A stretch of DNA of 64,000 nucleotides from positions 186,001-250,000 of the forward strand of contig JAGBCL010000105.1 of the NCBI GenBank assembly GCA_018110825.1, in the 5' to 3' direction. The translations under genes were made by a program, and so were the position numbers. This document shows, in pieces, positions 1 to 8,542 of the stretch. Numbering within the stretch: position 1 is the stretch's first letter; each line of letters starts with the position of its first letter. The notes under the pieces were generated by a model. The model was given only the letters and a program-made list of their open reading frames with translations, was not told the origin of the DNA and did no database searches. This stretch comes from Oscillospiraceae bacterium. Its GTDB lineage: Bacteria; Bacillota; Clostridia; Oscillospirales; Ruminococcaceae.

Positions 1-602
1 TTTCTTGGCTTGTTCAGGGCGATGCATATTTTTTCGGCAGATTTCAAGCTGACCTGCTCACCGTGAAAGCATTTTGAAATTGTCTGTTCTGATACACCAG
101 CGGAAGCACATAACACTTTCTTTGTTATTCCAATGTCAGAAAGATATTTGCGCAAATCCACTTTGCAAACAGCTTTATTTCCGTCAGCACGCAACCCCTT
201 TGAAGCTAACTGGGTATATAAAGCATTAAGGTGCTGCGGGCGGATTTCGTTCAGCTTCAGATGTCCGATACCTGCGTTAATGCGTTTCAGTTGGTTTCTG
301 TACCAACAGATTGCACCGTGTTTCACTCCGGTACGCTCTTTGAGATTTACAACATAATCGGCATATTGTGCAAACGTCTGCTTGTTGTCGAGGGCGTAAC
401 CGTTCCGGCATTGTTCCTCAAACTGCACAGCCTGCCTGTTCAGTTCCTTTTCAATCTGTTTCTGTGTCATACCGGGAGCGGGTTTCCAACTCATTGTGTA
501 CGGCTTCAGGCGCTTACCTGCTCCGTCATAACCGTGATAGACCCTGATTGTGTACGAGGTTATTTCGCCGTTTTTATTCTTTCTTGGGGTTATGTTTGGC
601 AT
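1..602 (-). CDS. Tyrosine-type integrase, N-terminal part (cut by window edge)
   Basis: Site-specific recombinase that would integrate and excise the element. I translated the reverse strand from the ATG at 602, which follows an AGGAGG box nine bases upstream; about 200 residues are in the window. Residues 1-65 look like the arm-binding N-terminal domain, 72-140 like the SAM-like core-binding domain. At about 148-198 there is an XRE-like helix-turn-helix (AGVSEQTISKCFHGEQ) that ordinary phage integrases lack, although I recall it from some clostridial ones. The catalytic R-H-R-Y domain must lie left of position 1. The start overlaps the repressor 3' end by 29 bp, so the two are co-transcribed. 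Seen: N-terminal and core-binding pattern; inferred: recombinase function and target at the tRNA-Arg site at 11349. Confidence 0.85.
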   Translation of the reverse strand, partial: MPNITPRKNKNGEITSYTIRVYHGYDGAGKRLKPYTMSWKPAPGMTQKQIEKELNRQAVQFEEQCRNGYALDNKQTFAQYADYVVNLKERTGVKHGAICWYRNQLKRINAGIGHLKLNEIRPQHLNALYTQLASKGLRADGNKAVCKVDLRKYLSDIGITKKVLCASAGVSEQTISKCFHGEQVSLKSAEKICIALNKPR

Positions 603-1386
603 TGTTGGAAGCCTCCTTTTCAGTTTTAGCTTGTAGTGCTTTGCCTAAATCGGTTTCTTCAATTGGTATAATTCCGCCATTTGGGTGTAATTCAAAAAAA
701 GCTTGAAGTTCTTGTTCACGTTGCTTTAAAAAGACCATTTGGGCTTTTGCTTTTTCATTTATTTCTATAATTTCCTTATGGGTTTTGTTTTTTAAAATAG
801 AAAGTCTATCATTAATAAGATTTAACATAAATGTATTGTATATATCCAAAGAATTCATAACAGTGCAGTCATGTAAAGCGTTATAATCTGAAAAATAAAA
901 TCCATCGTGTACATCAACATCGCCCTTCACAAAACGTATGTCACCATTTTTAGATAATATTAATTCTTCTCCGCTCGGACAAGTGGGGGCGTTAGTAGTA
1001 TATTCTAATATCAGCGAAATAATCCCACCTTCCGCTAATTCTGTTTCAAGCAATTCACCTAATGCCCATTCAACCGAACGTTGTTTAATTGTTTCTACAG
1101 TTTCCTTTGAAAGACCTGTGTATTCACATACAAAGTTTAAATCCTTATTGGTTGTTGGCTCTTTGGCAAGACCTAATAAATAATCTACTGAAACGCCATA
1201 AAATTTTGCTAAATATACAAATGCTTTATATCCGTAGTCTTTCTCGACATCTCTTTCCATTTCGTTATATTTTCCTTTTGAAAGTTCATAGCCATAAAGC
1301 TTTAATATTTCGCTACATAATTGATTTGTGGTCAAACTTTTTCCTGTTCTCAAATCTTTTAATTTTTCGCCTAAAGTCAAGCGCAT
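574..1386 (-). CDS. XRE-family phage repressor-like regulator
   Basis: Probable lysogeny repressor of the element. The N-terminal 65 residues form an XRE helix-turn-helix (LGEKLKDLRTGKSLTTNQL, then a second helix pair ending in YGVSVDYLLGLAKEP, the usual end of such domains). The remaining roughly 200 residues have no motif I recognise and are rich in Glu and Lys at the end. An ATG at 1398 is also in frame, but GGTGG lies five bases before the ATG at 1386, so I chose 1386 (270 residues). The gene is divergent from the early genes at 1587 onward, the layout expected of a phage switch, and runs into the integrase gene with a 29-bp overlap. Confidence 0.8.
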   Translation of the reverse strand: MRLTLGEKLKDLRTGKSLTTNQLCSEILKLYGYELSKGKYNEMERDVEKDYGYKAFVYLAKFYGVSVDYLLGLAKEPTTNKDLNFVCEYTGLSKETVETIKQRSVEWALGELLETELAEGGIISLILEYTTNAPTCPSGEELILSKNGDIRFVKGDVDVHDGFYFSDYNALHDCTVMNSLDIYNTFMLNLINDRLSILKNKTHKEIIEINEKAKAQMVFLKQREQELQAFFELHPNGGIIPIEETDLGKALQAKTEKEASNNAKHNPKKE

Positions 1387-1442
1387 TATATCCACCATCT
1401 TTCTGCAATAATGAATTTCGATACAGCGTTTCTGTTATAACA

Positions 1443-1488
1443 CTTTTATTGTGAACATACCGCACACACATAAAAGGTGTGTTATACT
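1443..1488. promoter_or_regulatory. Operator-like inverted repeat and extended -10 in the phage switch region
   Basis: The arm CTTTTATTGTG (1443-1453) is answered by CACATAAAAG (1467-1476), an inverted repeat with one unpaired base. It is followed by an extended -10 TGTTATACT (1480-1488) pointing to the plus-strand early genes; I see no good -35. Position between divergent repressor and early genes suggests repressor binding. That is inference. Confidence 0.5.
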
Positions 1489-1500
1489 GTAATTATGGAA

Positions 1501-1553
1501 ATCATCATCTTAATTCCATTATTACATATTCATTATATAATAATGATGATGAT
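1501..1553. repeat. Inverted repeat in early leader
   Basis: ATCATCATC (1501-1509) is repeated inverted as GATGATGAT (1545-1553), with AT-rich sequence between. It lies in the 5' leader of the small HTH gene, just before its AAAGGAGG ribosome binding site. It could fold in the mRNA or serve as a second operator. Confidence 0.45.
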
Positions 1554-1586
1554 TTGTCAATACTTAAAATCAAAGGAGGAAAAAAT

Positions 1587-1772
1587 ATGTGTAATGCAGA
1601 TGTAAGAACAACAGCTAAAAGTGCAGGTGTATTTCTGTATCAGGTTGCGGCATTTATGGGGATTTCAGAGCCGACAATGACAAGAAAACTCCGTTTTGAA
1701 TTATCGGAACAGGAGAAAAAGCCTATCTTTGAAGCTATTGAAAAGATTGCAAAAGAAAACGCTTCCTGCTGA
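1587..1772 (+). CDS. Small phage helix-turn-helix protein
   Basis: Predicted DNA-binding protein of 61 residues, first gene of the early rightward operon. The start is the ATG seven bases after AAAGGAGG; a longer upstream frame exists but has no ribosome binding site. The segment VFLYQVAAFMGISEPTMTRK looks like a helix-turn-helix, followed by an acidic/basic C-terminal helix. Short proteins of this type sit next to the repressor in many clostridial prophages, where they act as Cro- or excisionase-like regulators. The exact role here is inference. Confidence 0.7.
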   Translation: MCNADVRTTAKSAGVFLYQVAAFMGISEPTMTRKLRFELSEQEKKPIFEAIEKIAKENASC

Positions 1773-1877
1773 CCTTTGGCGAGGAACACAGCAAGAAGCG
1801 TCCATTAAGCTAACAAAACGTCAGCCTACTCCGATTATAGCACTTACGGAGCAGGTATGCAAGAAAGGAATAAAAAA

Positions 1878-2159
1878 ATGAGCGAATTTGACAGAGCGTT
1901 TGTGCATAATTGCACGATACATACAAGCATACCAACAATGAAAACCATTGACGATACGGCGGTACTTCTCGGACTTCCAAAACACTGGGTACGTCAAAAA
2001 GTCCTTAACGGCGAGATTGTAGCCGTTAAGTCAGGCAAACGCTATCTTGTAAACGTGGATAAGCTTATAGAATACCTTAACAGCAACACCATAACACCCA
2101 CAGAACAGGAAGCACCTGCAAGCTATGGCGGTATCAAGCCTGTTCCTGTGAAGATTTAA
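1878..2159 (+). CDS. Excisionase-family HTH DNA-binding protein
   Basis: Small protein of 93 residues with the MerR-like winged HTH of the excisionase family: MKTIDDTAVLLGLPKHWVRQ followed by a wing with VAVKSGKRYLVNVDKLIEYL. Such proteins bend attachment-site DNA or regulate early genes. Two starts are possible: ATG 1857 behind GGAGCAGG and ATG 1878 behind AAAGGA; I chose 1878 because the conserved part lies well downstream of either. It is in the early operon between the small HTH gene and the replication initiator. Domain is seen; an excisionase role is inferred from context. Confidence 0.8.
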   Translation: MSEFDRAFVHNCTIHTSIPTMKTIDDTAVLLGLPKHWVRQKVLNGEIVAVKSGKRYLVNVDKLIEYLNSNTITPTEQEAPASYGGIKPVPVKI

Positions 2160-2171
2160 GGCGGTGTATAA

Positions 2172-2879
2172 ATGCCACTTGAAAACGGATATATCAAGTT
2201 GCACCGTAAAATTCTGAATTGGAGATGGTATAAAAAGCCGTCCACAAAACAGCTGTTTATACATTTGCTGTTAATTGCAAATATTGATGACAGAGATTTT
2301 GAAAATATTACTGTACATCGTGGCGAATGTGTGTCTTCTATTCGTGGTTTAGCTTGTGACACAGGTTTGACAGAACGTGAAGTCAGAACAGCATTAAAGC
2401 ACTTAAAAGAGACACAGGAAGTGACACAGACGGCATACCCGAAATTCAGCGTATTTACGGTAAATAATTACGAATTATATCAAGCAGAGACACAGACAAT
2501 GACAAGCAACCGACACACTGATGACACGCAAGTGACAAGCAAGCGACATCATAATAAGAAAGATAATAAAGATAAGAATGATAAGAAAGATAATAATATA
2601 GAGAGCAACCCCGCTCCCCTTATGAAATCTTTCGGCGAATACAACCACGTTAAACTCACAGAGGAACAGTATAACAAGCTTGTAGCTGAATACGGCAAGA
2701 ACATAATAGCTGAATGTATCAGAAAAGTTGATGAATACTGTCAACAGCACGGCAAGACTTACAAGGACTACAATCTGACTATACGGAAATGGATTGCCAA
2801 AGACACGCAAAATAAAGCTTCTCCAATGTCAGCGGAGGATTACACGTCAGGACTTATAGAAGGGGTTGACTACATATGA
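2172..2879 (+). CDS. Phage replication initiator / replisome organizer-like protein
   Basis: Probable origin-binding protein that recruits the helicase loader encoded next. The N-terminal about 110 residues (GYIKLHRKILNWRWYKKPST, then a segment with TGLTEREVRTALKHLKETQE) form the winged-helix replisome-organizer domain of Firmicutes phages. A low-complexity Lys/Asp/Asn linker follows (about 120-150), then a C-terminal module with FGEYNHVKLTEEQYNKL and YNLTIRKWI, typical of the partner of DnaC-like loaders. Its stop overlaps the next start as ATGA, implying translational coupling. The phage replication origin may lie within this gene, but I found no convincing iterons. Confidence 0.8.
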   Translation: MPLENGYIKLHRKILNWRWYKKPSTKQLFIHLLLIANIDDRDFENITVHRGECVSSIRGLACDTGLTEREVRTALKHLKETQEVTQTAYPKFSVFTVNNYELYQAETQTMTSNRHTDDTQVTSKRHHNKKDNKDKNDKKDNNIESNPAPLMKSFGEYNHVKLTEEQYNKLVAEYGKNIIAECIRKVDEYCQQHGKTYKDYNLTIRKWIAKDTQNKASPMSAEDYTSGLIEGVDYI

Positions 2880-3742
2880 TTATCGAGCCATTTCTTGAAA
2901 GCATATCCGAAAAATGCAAGGCAAACGGCATAGAGGGAACATACATAGACAGCAACGGCGTTTTGCGTTGTACAGTATGTAATGAACCACGCCAAACGGT
3001 GACACGCTTTAGCGGTCAGGAGAAAACCGTGTATTGTGCTTGCAGTTGTCAGCAGAAGCGAGAAGCCGATGCAAAAGCACAACGGCTTGAAGCTGACACG
3101 CAAAGGCAAAATGAAGCCTTGAAAGAAACGGCGATACCGTGCAGAGAACAGCGTGAGATTACCTTTGAAACGGCTGTAAATCCTAACGAAAAGCACATTC
3201 TGATTGCAAAGTGGTACGTTGAAAATTGGGAAGAACACAAGCGAAATGGAACAGGACTTGTTTTCTGCGGTAATGTCGGAACAGGAAAGACTTTTGCTGC
3301 CTTGTGCATTGCAAACGCTCTTGTGAAAAAGGGTGTCAAGGTGAAAATGACAGATTTTTCCTATATAATCAACACTCTTACAAGCAATACCACGCAGGAT
3401 AAAAACGCTGTTATTGAGTCATTTACCACTTGTGACCTGCTCATTGTTGATGATATGGGTGCAGAGTATCACAGCGATTATACATTGCAGTACATAGAGC
3501 AGGTGATGAACGGTTGTTATAAGAACAACACACCGTTTATTCTCACAACAAATACAAGCGTTGCAGAAATGAAGCAGCCGCAGAACATCAAATACAGCCG
3601 TATTTATAGCCGTATTCTTGGCAAGGCAATTCCTGTTGCTGTTATAGGAAATGACCGCAGAGCAAAGCAGGGCGAGGAACTTATGAAGAAAGCACTTGCA
3701 TCTATTGAGAAATATATCAATGAAAAAAATCTCAAAACGTGA
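2876..3742 (+). CDS. DnaC/IstB-type helicase loader ATPase
   Basis: AAA+ ATPase that would load the host replicative helicase at the phage origin. Residues 32-58 hold four cysteines (CTVC and CACSC) that look like a zinc-binding module. Walker A is GNVGTGKT (132-139), Walker B is LLIVDDMG (188-195), and TTNTS with a later arginine-rich YSRIYSRILG matches sensor and arginine-finger regions of DnaC-like proteins. The 288-residue length fits the family. It overlaps the initiator gene by four bases, so the pair is one replication module. Confidence 0.88.
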   Translation: MIIEPFLESISEKCKANGIEGTYIDSNGVLRCTVCNEPRQTVTRFSGQEKTVYCACSCQQKREADAKAQRLEADTQRQNEALKETAIPCREQREITFETAVNPNEKHILIAKWYVENWEEHKRNGTGLVFCGNVGTGKTFAALCIANALVKKGVKVKMTDFSYIINTLTSNTTQDKNAVIESFTTCDLLIVDDMGAEYHSDYTLQYIEQVMNGCYKNNTPFILTTNTSVAEMKQPQNIKYSRIYSRILGKAIPVAVIGNDRRAKQGEELMKKALASIEKYINEKNLKT

Positions 3743-3778
3743 AAAAATCGGAAAATTAAAGAAACGAGGTGGTGAGGA

Positions 3779-4135
3779 ATGAATGAAAAGAAAGAACGAG
3801 CCATAGCAGCATTACTGACACACCCCACAAAAGCAAAGGCAGCTGAAGCTGTAGGGATAACCGTGCGTACAATGCACAACTATTTCGATGACCCCGAATT
3901 TGTTTCGGAGTATCGGAAAGCGTTTCGGAATATGGTTGAGGACTCCACAAGGCAAGCACAGCAATCCTTACAGCCTGCAATTGCTGTATTGAATGAAATC
4001 GCAAACGATAAAGATAAGTCGGCATCTGCACGGATACAAGCGGCAAAGACTATAATTGAATGTACTTTGCGGCTTGGTGAGCAGGTTGACATTATACAGC
4101 AGCTTGAAGAACTGGAGCGTGAAGCTGATGAGTAG
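3779..4135 (+). CDS. Terminase small subunit-like protein
   Basis: 118-residue DNA-recognition subunit of the packaging motor. The N-terminus (ERAIAALLTHPTKAKAAEAV, then GITVRTMHNYFDDPEF) is a homeodomain-like HTH typical of Firmicutes phage small terminases. The C-terminal part is helical and acidic (IIQQLEELEREADE), as expected for oligomerisation and contact with the large subunit. A GAGGTGGTGAGG box precedes the ATG. Its end overlaps the large subunit start by eight bases. Confidence 0.8.
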   Translation: MNEKKERAIAALLTHPTKAKAAEAVGITVRTMHNYFDDPEFVSEYRKAFRNMVEDSTRQAQQSLQPAIAVLNEIANDKDKSASARIQAAKTIIECTLRLGEQVDIIQQLEELEREADE

Positions 4136-5501
4136 CTTGTCGGGTGCACAGATAAAGTCAAGGCTTGCCAGGCTTAAAGCTGAAAGACGGCTGAAATCTC
4201 ATTCCAAAGCCAATACGAAAAATTTAACGAAAAAATTGCTTCAGCATATTGCTCCCGTGTATCACGAATTACATAATGATATTGCAAACGGAAAATATCA
4301 GTTTTACAATCTTCCCGGAGGGCGAGGAAGCTGTAAAAGTTCATTTGTAAGCCTTGAAATTGTAAATGGAATAATGAATGACAGCACGGGTCACAGCAAC
4401 GCTATTGTATTCAGACGGACAGGAAACACACTCCGAGAAAGCGTATACAGTCAAATTGCTTGGGCAATTGATACGCTTGAAGTAAGTGACCTATGGAGCG
4501 GCAAGGTCAGTCCTATGTGCTGGACGTACAAGCCGACAGGGGCACAAATCATTTTCAGAGGTCTTGACGATAGCAGTAAATTGAAAAGTATCAAGCCGCA
4601 GAAGGGCATTTTCCGCTATGTATGGTTTGAAGAATTTGCAGAACTTCCGGGAGAGAATTTCACCCGCTCCGTTATGCAATCGGTTGTGCGCGGCGGTGAT
4701 AACTTTACTGTATTCAGAAGCTTTAACCCGCCCATAAGCAAAAGCAACTGGGCGAATGTCTTTGTAACGCGTATTGATGAAAAGACAATAACCTTCCGCA
4801 CAAATTACTTGGACGTGCCGCCTGAATGGCTTGGTGAAAGCTTTATTTATGAAGCCGAACGGCTTAAAGAAATAAATCCTACCGCTTATGACAATGAATA
4901 TCTTGGACTTTCCACAGGAAGCGGCGGCGAGGTATTTCCCAATATAGAAGTAAGGACAATTACTGATGAAGAAATAAACAGCCTGCAATATATTTACAGC
5001 GGAATTGATTTCGGCTTTGCTGTTGACCCTGCTGTATATATGCGTGTATCCTATGACAGCAAGTACGATACTGTTTATTTGATTGATGAGATATACAAGC
5101 TTCATTGCAGCAACAAGCAGCTTGCAGACGAAATCAAACAACGTGGATATGACAAAGCAGGAATATACAGTGATTTGTTTTCAAGTGACAAAGCAACCAT
5201 TATCTGTGACAGTGCAGAGCCGAAAAGCATTGCAGACCTGCACAATGAGGGATTGAAAGCACTTAAATGTCACAAATTCCCCGGAAGTGTCCTCTATGGC
5301 GTAAAGTGGCTTCAAAACCGCAGGATAGTTATTGACCCGAAACGAACTCCGCACGCATACAAGGAGTTTACAGAATATGAGTATATGACAACAAGAGACG
5401 GAGAATTTTTAAGTGACGTTCCCGATAAAAACAATCATTGCATTGATGCTGTACGCTATAGCCTTGACAGGCTTATAAACAATCGCGGTGTTTCCGCATA
5501 A
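4128..5501 (+). CDS. Terminase large subunit (PBSX / Terminase_3 family)
   Basis: Packaging ATPase and headful nuclease, 457 residues. Walker A is PGGRGSCKS (63-71), with Cys where many members have Gly or Thr; Walker B is YVWFEEF (164-170). The nuclease half shows IDFGFAVDP (293-301), CDSAEP (360-365) and a final HCIDAVRYSL, matching the acidic residues of the RNase H-like nuclease. The start at 4128 lies inside the small-subunit 3' end; an upstream in-frame ATG at 4056 would put it deep inside that gene, so I rejected it. A portal gene normally follows and is absent here. Confidence 0.92.
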   Translation: MSSLSGAQIKSRLARLKAERRLKSHSKANTKNLTKKLLQHIAPVYHELHNDIANGKYQFYNLPGGRGSCKSSFVSLEIVNGIMNDSTGHSNAIVFRRTGNTLRESVYSQIAWAIDTLEVSDLWSGKVSPMCWTYKPTGAQIIFRGLDDSSKLKSIKPQKGIFRYVWFEEFAELPGENFTRSVMQSVVRGGDNFTVFRSFNPPISKSNWANVFVTRIDEKTITFRTNYLDVPPEWLGESFIYEAERLKEINPTAYDNEYLGLSTGSGGEVFPNIEVRTITDEEINSLQYIYSGIDFGFAVDPAVYMRVSYDSKYDTVYLIDEIYKLHCSNKQLADEIKQRGYDKAGIYSDLFSSDKATIICDSAEPKSIADLHNEGLKALKCHKFPGSVLYGVKWLQNRRIVIDPKRTPHAYKEFTEYEYMTTRDGEFLSDVPDKNNHCIDAVRYSLDRLINNRGVSA

Positions 5502-5517
5502 AGAAAGTGAGGTACAT

Positions 5518-5781
5518 ATGGCATTTATAAGAATTCATTGTGACTATTGCGGCGGTGAATGGGAAGTTTACAAGCACGGCTTAACTTCTGAACATTCCCG
5601 TGAGTGTCCGCATTGTTTCCATACAGTTAATGAACAGCTTTGGGAAAAGGAAATTATCCCTGCTTTCTGTGCTGTTGATGAAGCTAATGCAGAACTTTAC
5701 AAGGAACATTTGGGTGAACATAAGCCGTTATTTTATTTTGATGTTGTGGCAAACCACATTTTCAAGAATGGGACTGTATAA
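5518..5781 (+). CDS. Small zinc-ribbon protein
   Basis: 87-residue protein with two CxxC pairs, CDYCGGEW and CPHCFHT, in the first 35 residues, a rubredoxin-like zinc ribbon; the remainder is acidic and helical. The start at 5518 follows GTGAGGT with a four-base spacer. I do not recognise a specific family. It sits between the large terminase and the tape-measure-like gene, where portal and capsid genes would be expected, so it may be a survivor next to a deletion. Confidence 0.65.
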   Translation: MAFIRIHCDYCGGEWEVYKHGLTSEHSRECPHCFHTVNEQLWEKEIIPAFCAVDEANAELYKEHLGEHKPLFYFDVVANHIFKNGTV

Positions 5782-5793
5782 ATTATATGAGGT

Positions 5794-8184
5794 GAGAAAA
5801 TAACACTTGAAGAATATCACAAGAAAATCAATGAAGTGGTTGAGAATGGCAAAAAAGAAATGGAAGCCGCCACCACAGCCGCAAAAGCAGACCTTTTAAA
5901 AGCTGTTTCCGAAAAAGGAATGACACACGAGGAATTCACAGCGTTGTCAAAATCAAACGGAATAAAGCTTAAAAGAAAAATCAATAAAATTAAGATAAAT
6001 TGGCAAAAAGAAGTTATAAAAATTCAAAAACAGTATTTCAAGGAGTTGGGGAAAAACCTGCTCACAGGTGCGTTTACTCCTGCAATAGTCGAAATGTCCG
6101 AAGGTGTTTCCGAGCTTGTCAACGGTGCAATGGACAAGCTTTCAAAGCTTGTTGTAAGTACGCAGAATAATGCGGAAAAATCCACGTCTGCTCTTGACTC
6201 TATGCTTTCGGGTCTTGAAAATGCGTATAACGAAAACATTTCCGCACTTGATAAACAGCTTTCCGAGCAGAAAAGCTTATATAAACAGCAAGATGAAGCG
6301 TTGGAAAAATCCATTGAAAATCAGATTGAAGCCTATGAGGAAAGCAACGAAGCAAAGCTTGAAGCACTCAAATCCGCACACGATGAGGAAGTTTCCTCTT
6401 ATGAAGCGGCAACCGAAAAGATTATTTCTTCCATTAACAAGCGTTATGAAGAAAATTTAAAGCTTGTTGATGAAGAAAAATATAATCAGCTTAAAGCAAT
6501 TCAAGAGCAAATCGATGCTATCAATGCAGAACAGGCGGCAGATGACAAGGCGGCTAAACAGCGTGAAGAAAATGCCAAAAAAGCCGCATTGCAGGAAGAA
6601 ATCCGCAACGCAGAAACTGCTGAAGAACGTCAGAAAACGCAAAAGGAACTTAATGATTATCTTGCTGACCTCGAAGCTGACCGCATTAAAGAACAGCGCA
6701 AATCTCAAATCGAAGCATTAAAAGCAGAGCAAGACGAGGTTAAGGCTGCTGCCGATAAGAAAAAGGAACAGCTTGTCGAAGCGCAAAAGGCTGAAACTGA
6801 TGCTGTTAAGGCAGAACGTGAAAAAGGTCTTGAGGAAATTAAGAAAGCCAATCAGAAAGAGTTGTCCAATTATCAGAAATTACAAAAGGAAAAGCTTGCC
6901 GCTTTCAAAGAAAGCAAGGCGGAAGAATTGGAAGAACTCAAAAAAGCCAATGCCGCACAGCTTGCCGAGGTTACAAAGGGCATAGAAGCGCAGAAAAATG
7001 CATTGAAAAAGGGATATAATGAGCAGGTAAACGATGCGAAGAAATCGTATAATTTGCAGGTTTCCGAGTCAAAGAGTGCGACAGAAAAGATTTCAAGCGG
7101 CATATCTGCTTTTGTTGAAAGCCTTACATCTATTTTTCCTGATGTTATAAACATCGGATTTCAGATTGTTGAAGTTCTTGCAAATACGCTTATTGACAAT
7201 CTTCCGACTCTTGCACAATCGGCATTCGACCTTGTGGCAAAGCTTGGTAGCTTCCTTGTGGATGCACTTCCTAATCTTGCTAATTCCGCTGTTGAAATTG
7301 TCGTGACGCTTGGAAATAAAATAGCCGAAGCCGCTCCAAATCTTATTACAGGAGCAACAACGGCTATAACAAAGCTTGCAGAACTTCTTACCAATCCCGA
7401 ACAGCTTGGAAAAATATTCAACGCAGGGTTGCAAATAATTACAGAAGTCGGAAAAAGCCTGATTGACAATGTGGGTGAGGTTATAAAGAAAGTTCCTGAT
7501 ATTATTCAGAATGTTGTTGATCTTCTTACCAACACCGACAGCATAAGCAATATTATTAACGCAGGTACAACGTTAATGACAACGCTTCTTGATAATGCTG
7601 ACGAGATTATCGGCGGTCTTATGGACGGTGCTTTTGCGATTATTGACGGAATTATAAATTTCCTTGTTGGTGAAAACGGCGAGGAAAGCGGAATTTCTAA
7701 AATGATTGATGCAGGTTTCAAGCTTGTAGGTGCACTGTTTGAAAACGTAGATGACCTAATTTTGGAGATTGCTCCGAAAGTAGTTGAATTCGGGGAAAAG
7801 TTAATTAACAAAATCAAAGAAACCGACTGGTTGGCAGTTGGTGGAGATATCGCAGGCGCAATTTGGGACGGCTTAGAAAGTTCCTGGAATACGCTTGTTG
7901 AAGGTGTAGACAATCTGTGGAACGAATTTCAGGATTGGTTACACGATGCACAAGGTGTTGGTAACGGCATAAGAAACCACGATTTAGATTATGACACCAT
8001 TCGCAGCAGAATTCATACGCCTACCGAGGAAGAATATCCCGATACACCAGCAAGCGTTGCTCATATGCGACGATACGGTTATAATACGCCGATTGTTCAG
8101 TACAACTATTTTGGAAATGATACAACGCTTGCAGATATTGAAAAGTCAAATCAGCGTTTAACCAATGCTTTGGCAAATAGTTAA
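5794..8184 (+). CDS. Tape-measure-like tail protein, start codon apparently degraded
   Basis: Large helical protein. The frame is open from codon 5791 (stop at 5788). A GAGGTGAG box is followed by ATA ACA CTT GAA GAA at 5800, where an ATG would be expected (MTLEEYHKKINE), so the natural start seems mutated from ATG to ATA. The first usable start is GTG 5836, giving 782 residues without a clear ribosome binding site. About residues 90-410 are a long charged coiled coil rich in Lys, Glu and Ala; 410-690 are repeated hydrophobic helices (LPTLAQSAFDLVAKLGSFLV and similar), typical of tape-measure proteins; the C-terminus has PIVQYNYFG. It directly follows terminase, so head and connector genes are gone. 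It may be expressed weakly from ATA or GTG, or be a decaying gene. Confidence 0.65.
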   Translation, partial: EKITLEEYHKKINEVVENGKKEMEAATTAAKADLLKAVSEKGMTHEEFTALSKSNGIKLKRKINKIKINWQKEVIKIQKQYFKELGKNLLTGAFTPAIVEMSEGVSELVNGAMDKLSKLVVSTQNNAEKSTSALDSMLSGLENAYNENISALDKQLSEQKSLYKQQDEALEKSIENQIEAYEESNEAKLEALKSAHDEEVSSYEAATEKIISSINKRYEENLKLVDEEKYNQLKAIQEQIDAINAEQAADDKAAKQREENAKKAALQEEIRNAETAEERQKTQKELNDYLADLEADRIKEQRKSQIEALKAEQDEVKAAADKKKEQLVEAQKAETDAVKAEREKGLEEIKKANQKELSNYQKLQKEKLAAFKESKAEELEELKKANAAQLAEVTKGIEAQKNALKKGYNEQVNDAKKSYNLQVSESKSATEKISSGISAFVESLTSIFPDVINIGFQIVEVLANTLIDNLPTLAQSAFDLVAKLGSFLVDALPNLANSAVEIVVTLGNKIAEAAPNLITGATTAITKLAELLTNPEQLGKIFNAGLQIITEVGKSLIDNVGEVIKKVPDIIQNVVDLLTNTDSISNIINAGTTLMTTLLDNADEIIGGLMDGAFAIIDGIINFLVGENGEESGISKMIDAGFKLVGALFENVDDLILEIAPKVVEFGEKLINKIKETDWLAVGGDIAGAIWDGLESSWNTLVEGVDNLWNEFQDWLHDAQGVGNGIRNHDLDYDTIRSRIHTPTEEEYPDTPASVAHMRRYGYNTPIVQYNYFGNDTTLADIEKSNQRLTNALANS

Positions 8185-8530
8185 CGTTATGATGTGGAAA
8201 TCAAGCGAAATTGCCCTTTAAATTGATTTTATGCCATTATTGCTAAGTTTACCCTATGAAATTTAAAGTGTCTTAAAACAGCAAAATATTTGCAAATAGG
8301 GCATATTAACAAAATTGAGCAGGTTTACCATTTCGGCAGACCTGCTCAACACTTCATATCATTACCTATAAATGGTACATCATTTCGTTTTCCTTCATAC
8401 ATTTATTATTTTCATGGTAATGCGTAAATAACTTTACAAAAGTTGCACATTTAATGCATATTGGATTTATAACATTTGATAAAAAAATTACAAAATAAAA
8501 AAAAGTGTATACAAATTAAAATTAATGTGG
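8185..8530. other. AT-rich non-coding stretch
   Basis: Apart from the hairpin at 8315, this 345-base stretch holds no convincing gene. It is strongly AT-rich from about 8390 on, with runs such as the A-tract around 8483-8505. It separates the phage structural remnant from the cargo module. Confidence 0.6.
8315..8349 (+). terminator. Hairpin after tape-measure gene
   Basis: TTGAGCAGGT (8315-8324) and ACCTGCTCAA (8340-8349) form a perfect 10-bp stem with a 15-base loop. There is no T-run directly after it, so termination would be weak or Rho-assisted. It lies 130 bases past the last structural-type gene. Confidence 0.5.
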
Positions 8531-8536
8531 TATACT
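8508..8536 (+). promoter_or_regulatory. Promoter of the small RNA
   Basis: TATACA (8508-8513) and TATACT (8531-8536) are spaced 17 bases apart, and TG at 8528-8529 makes an extended -10. It points away from the tape-measure gene into a region with no open frame, and ends at the terminator at 8625. Confidence 0.65.
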
Positions 8537-8542
8537 ATAAAC

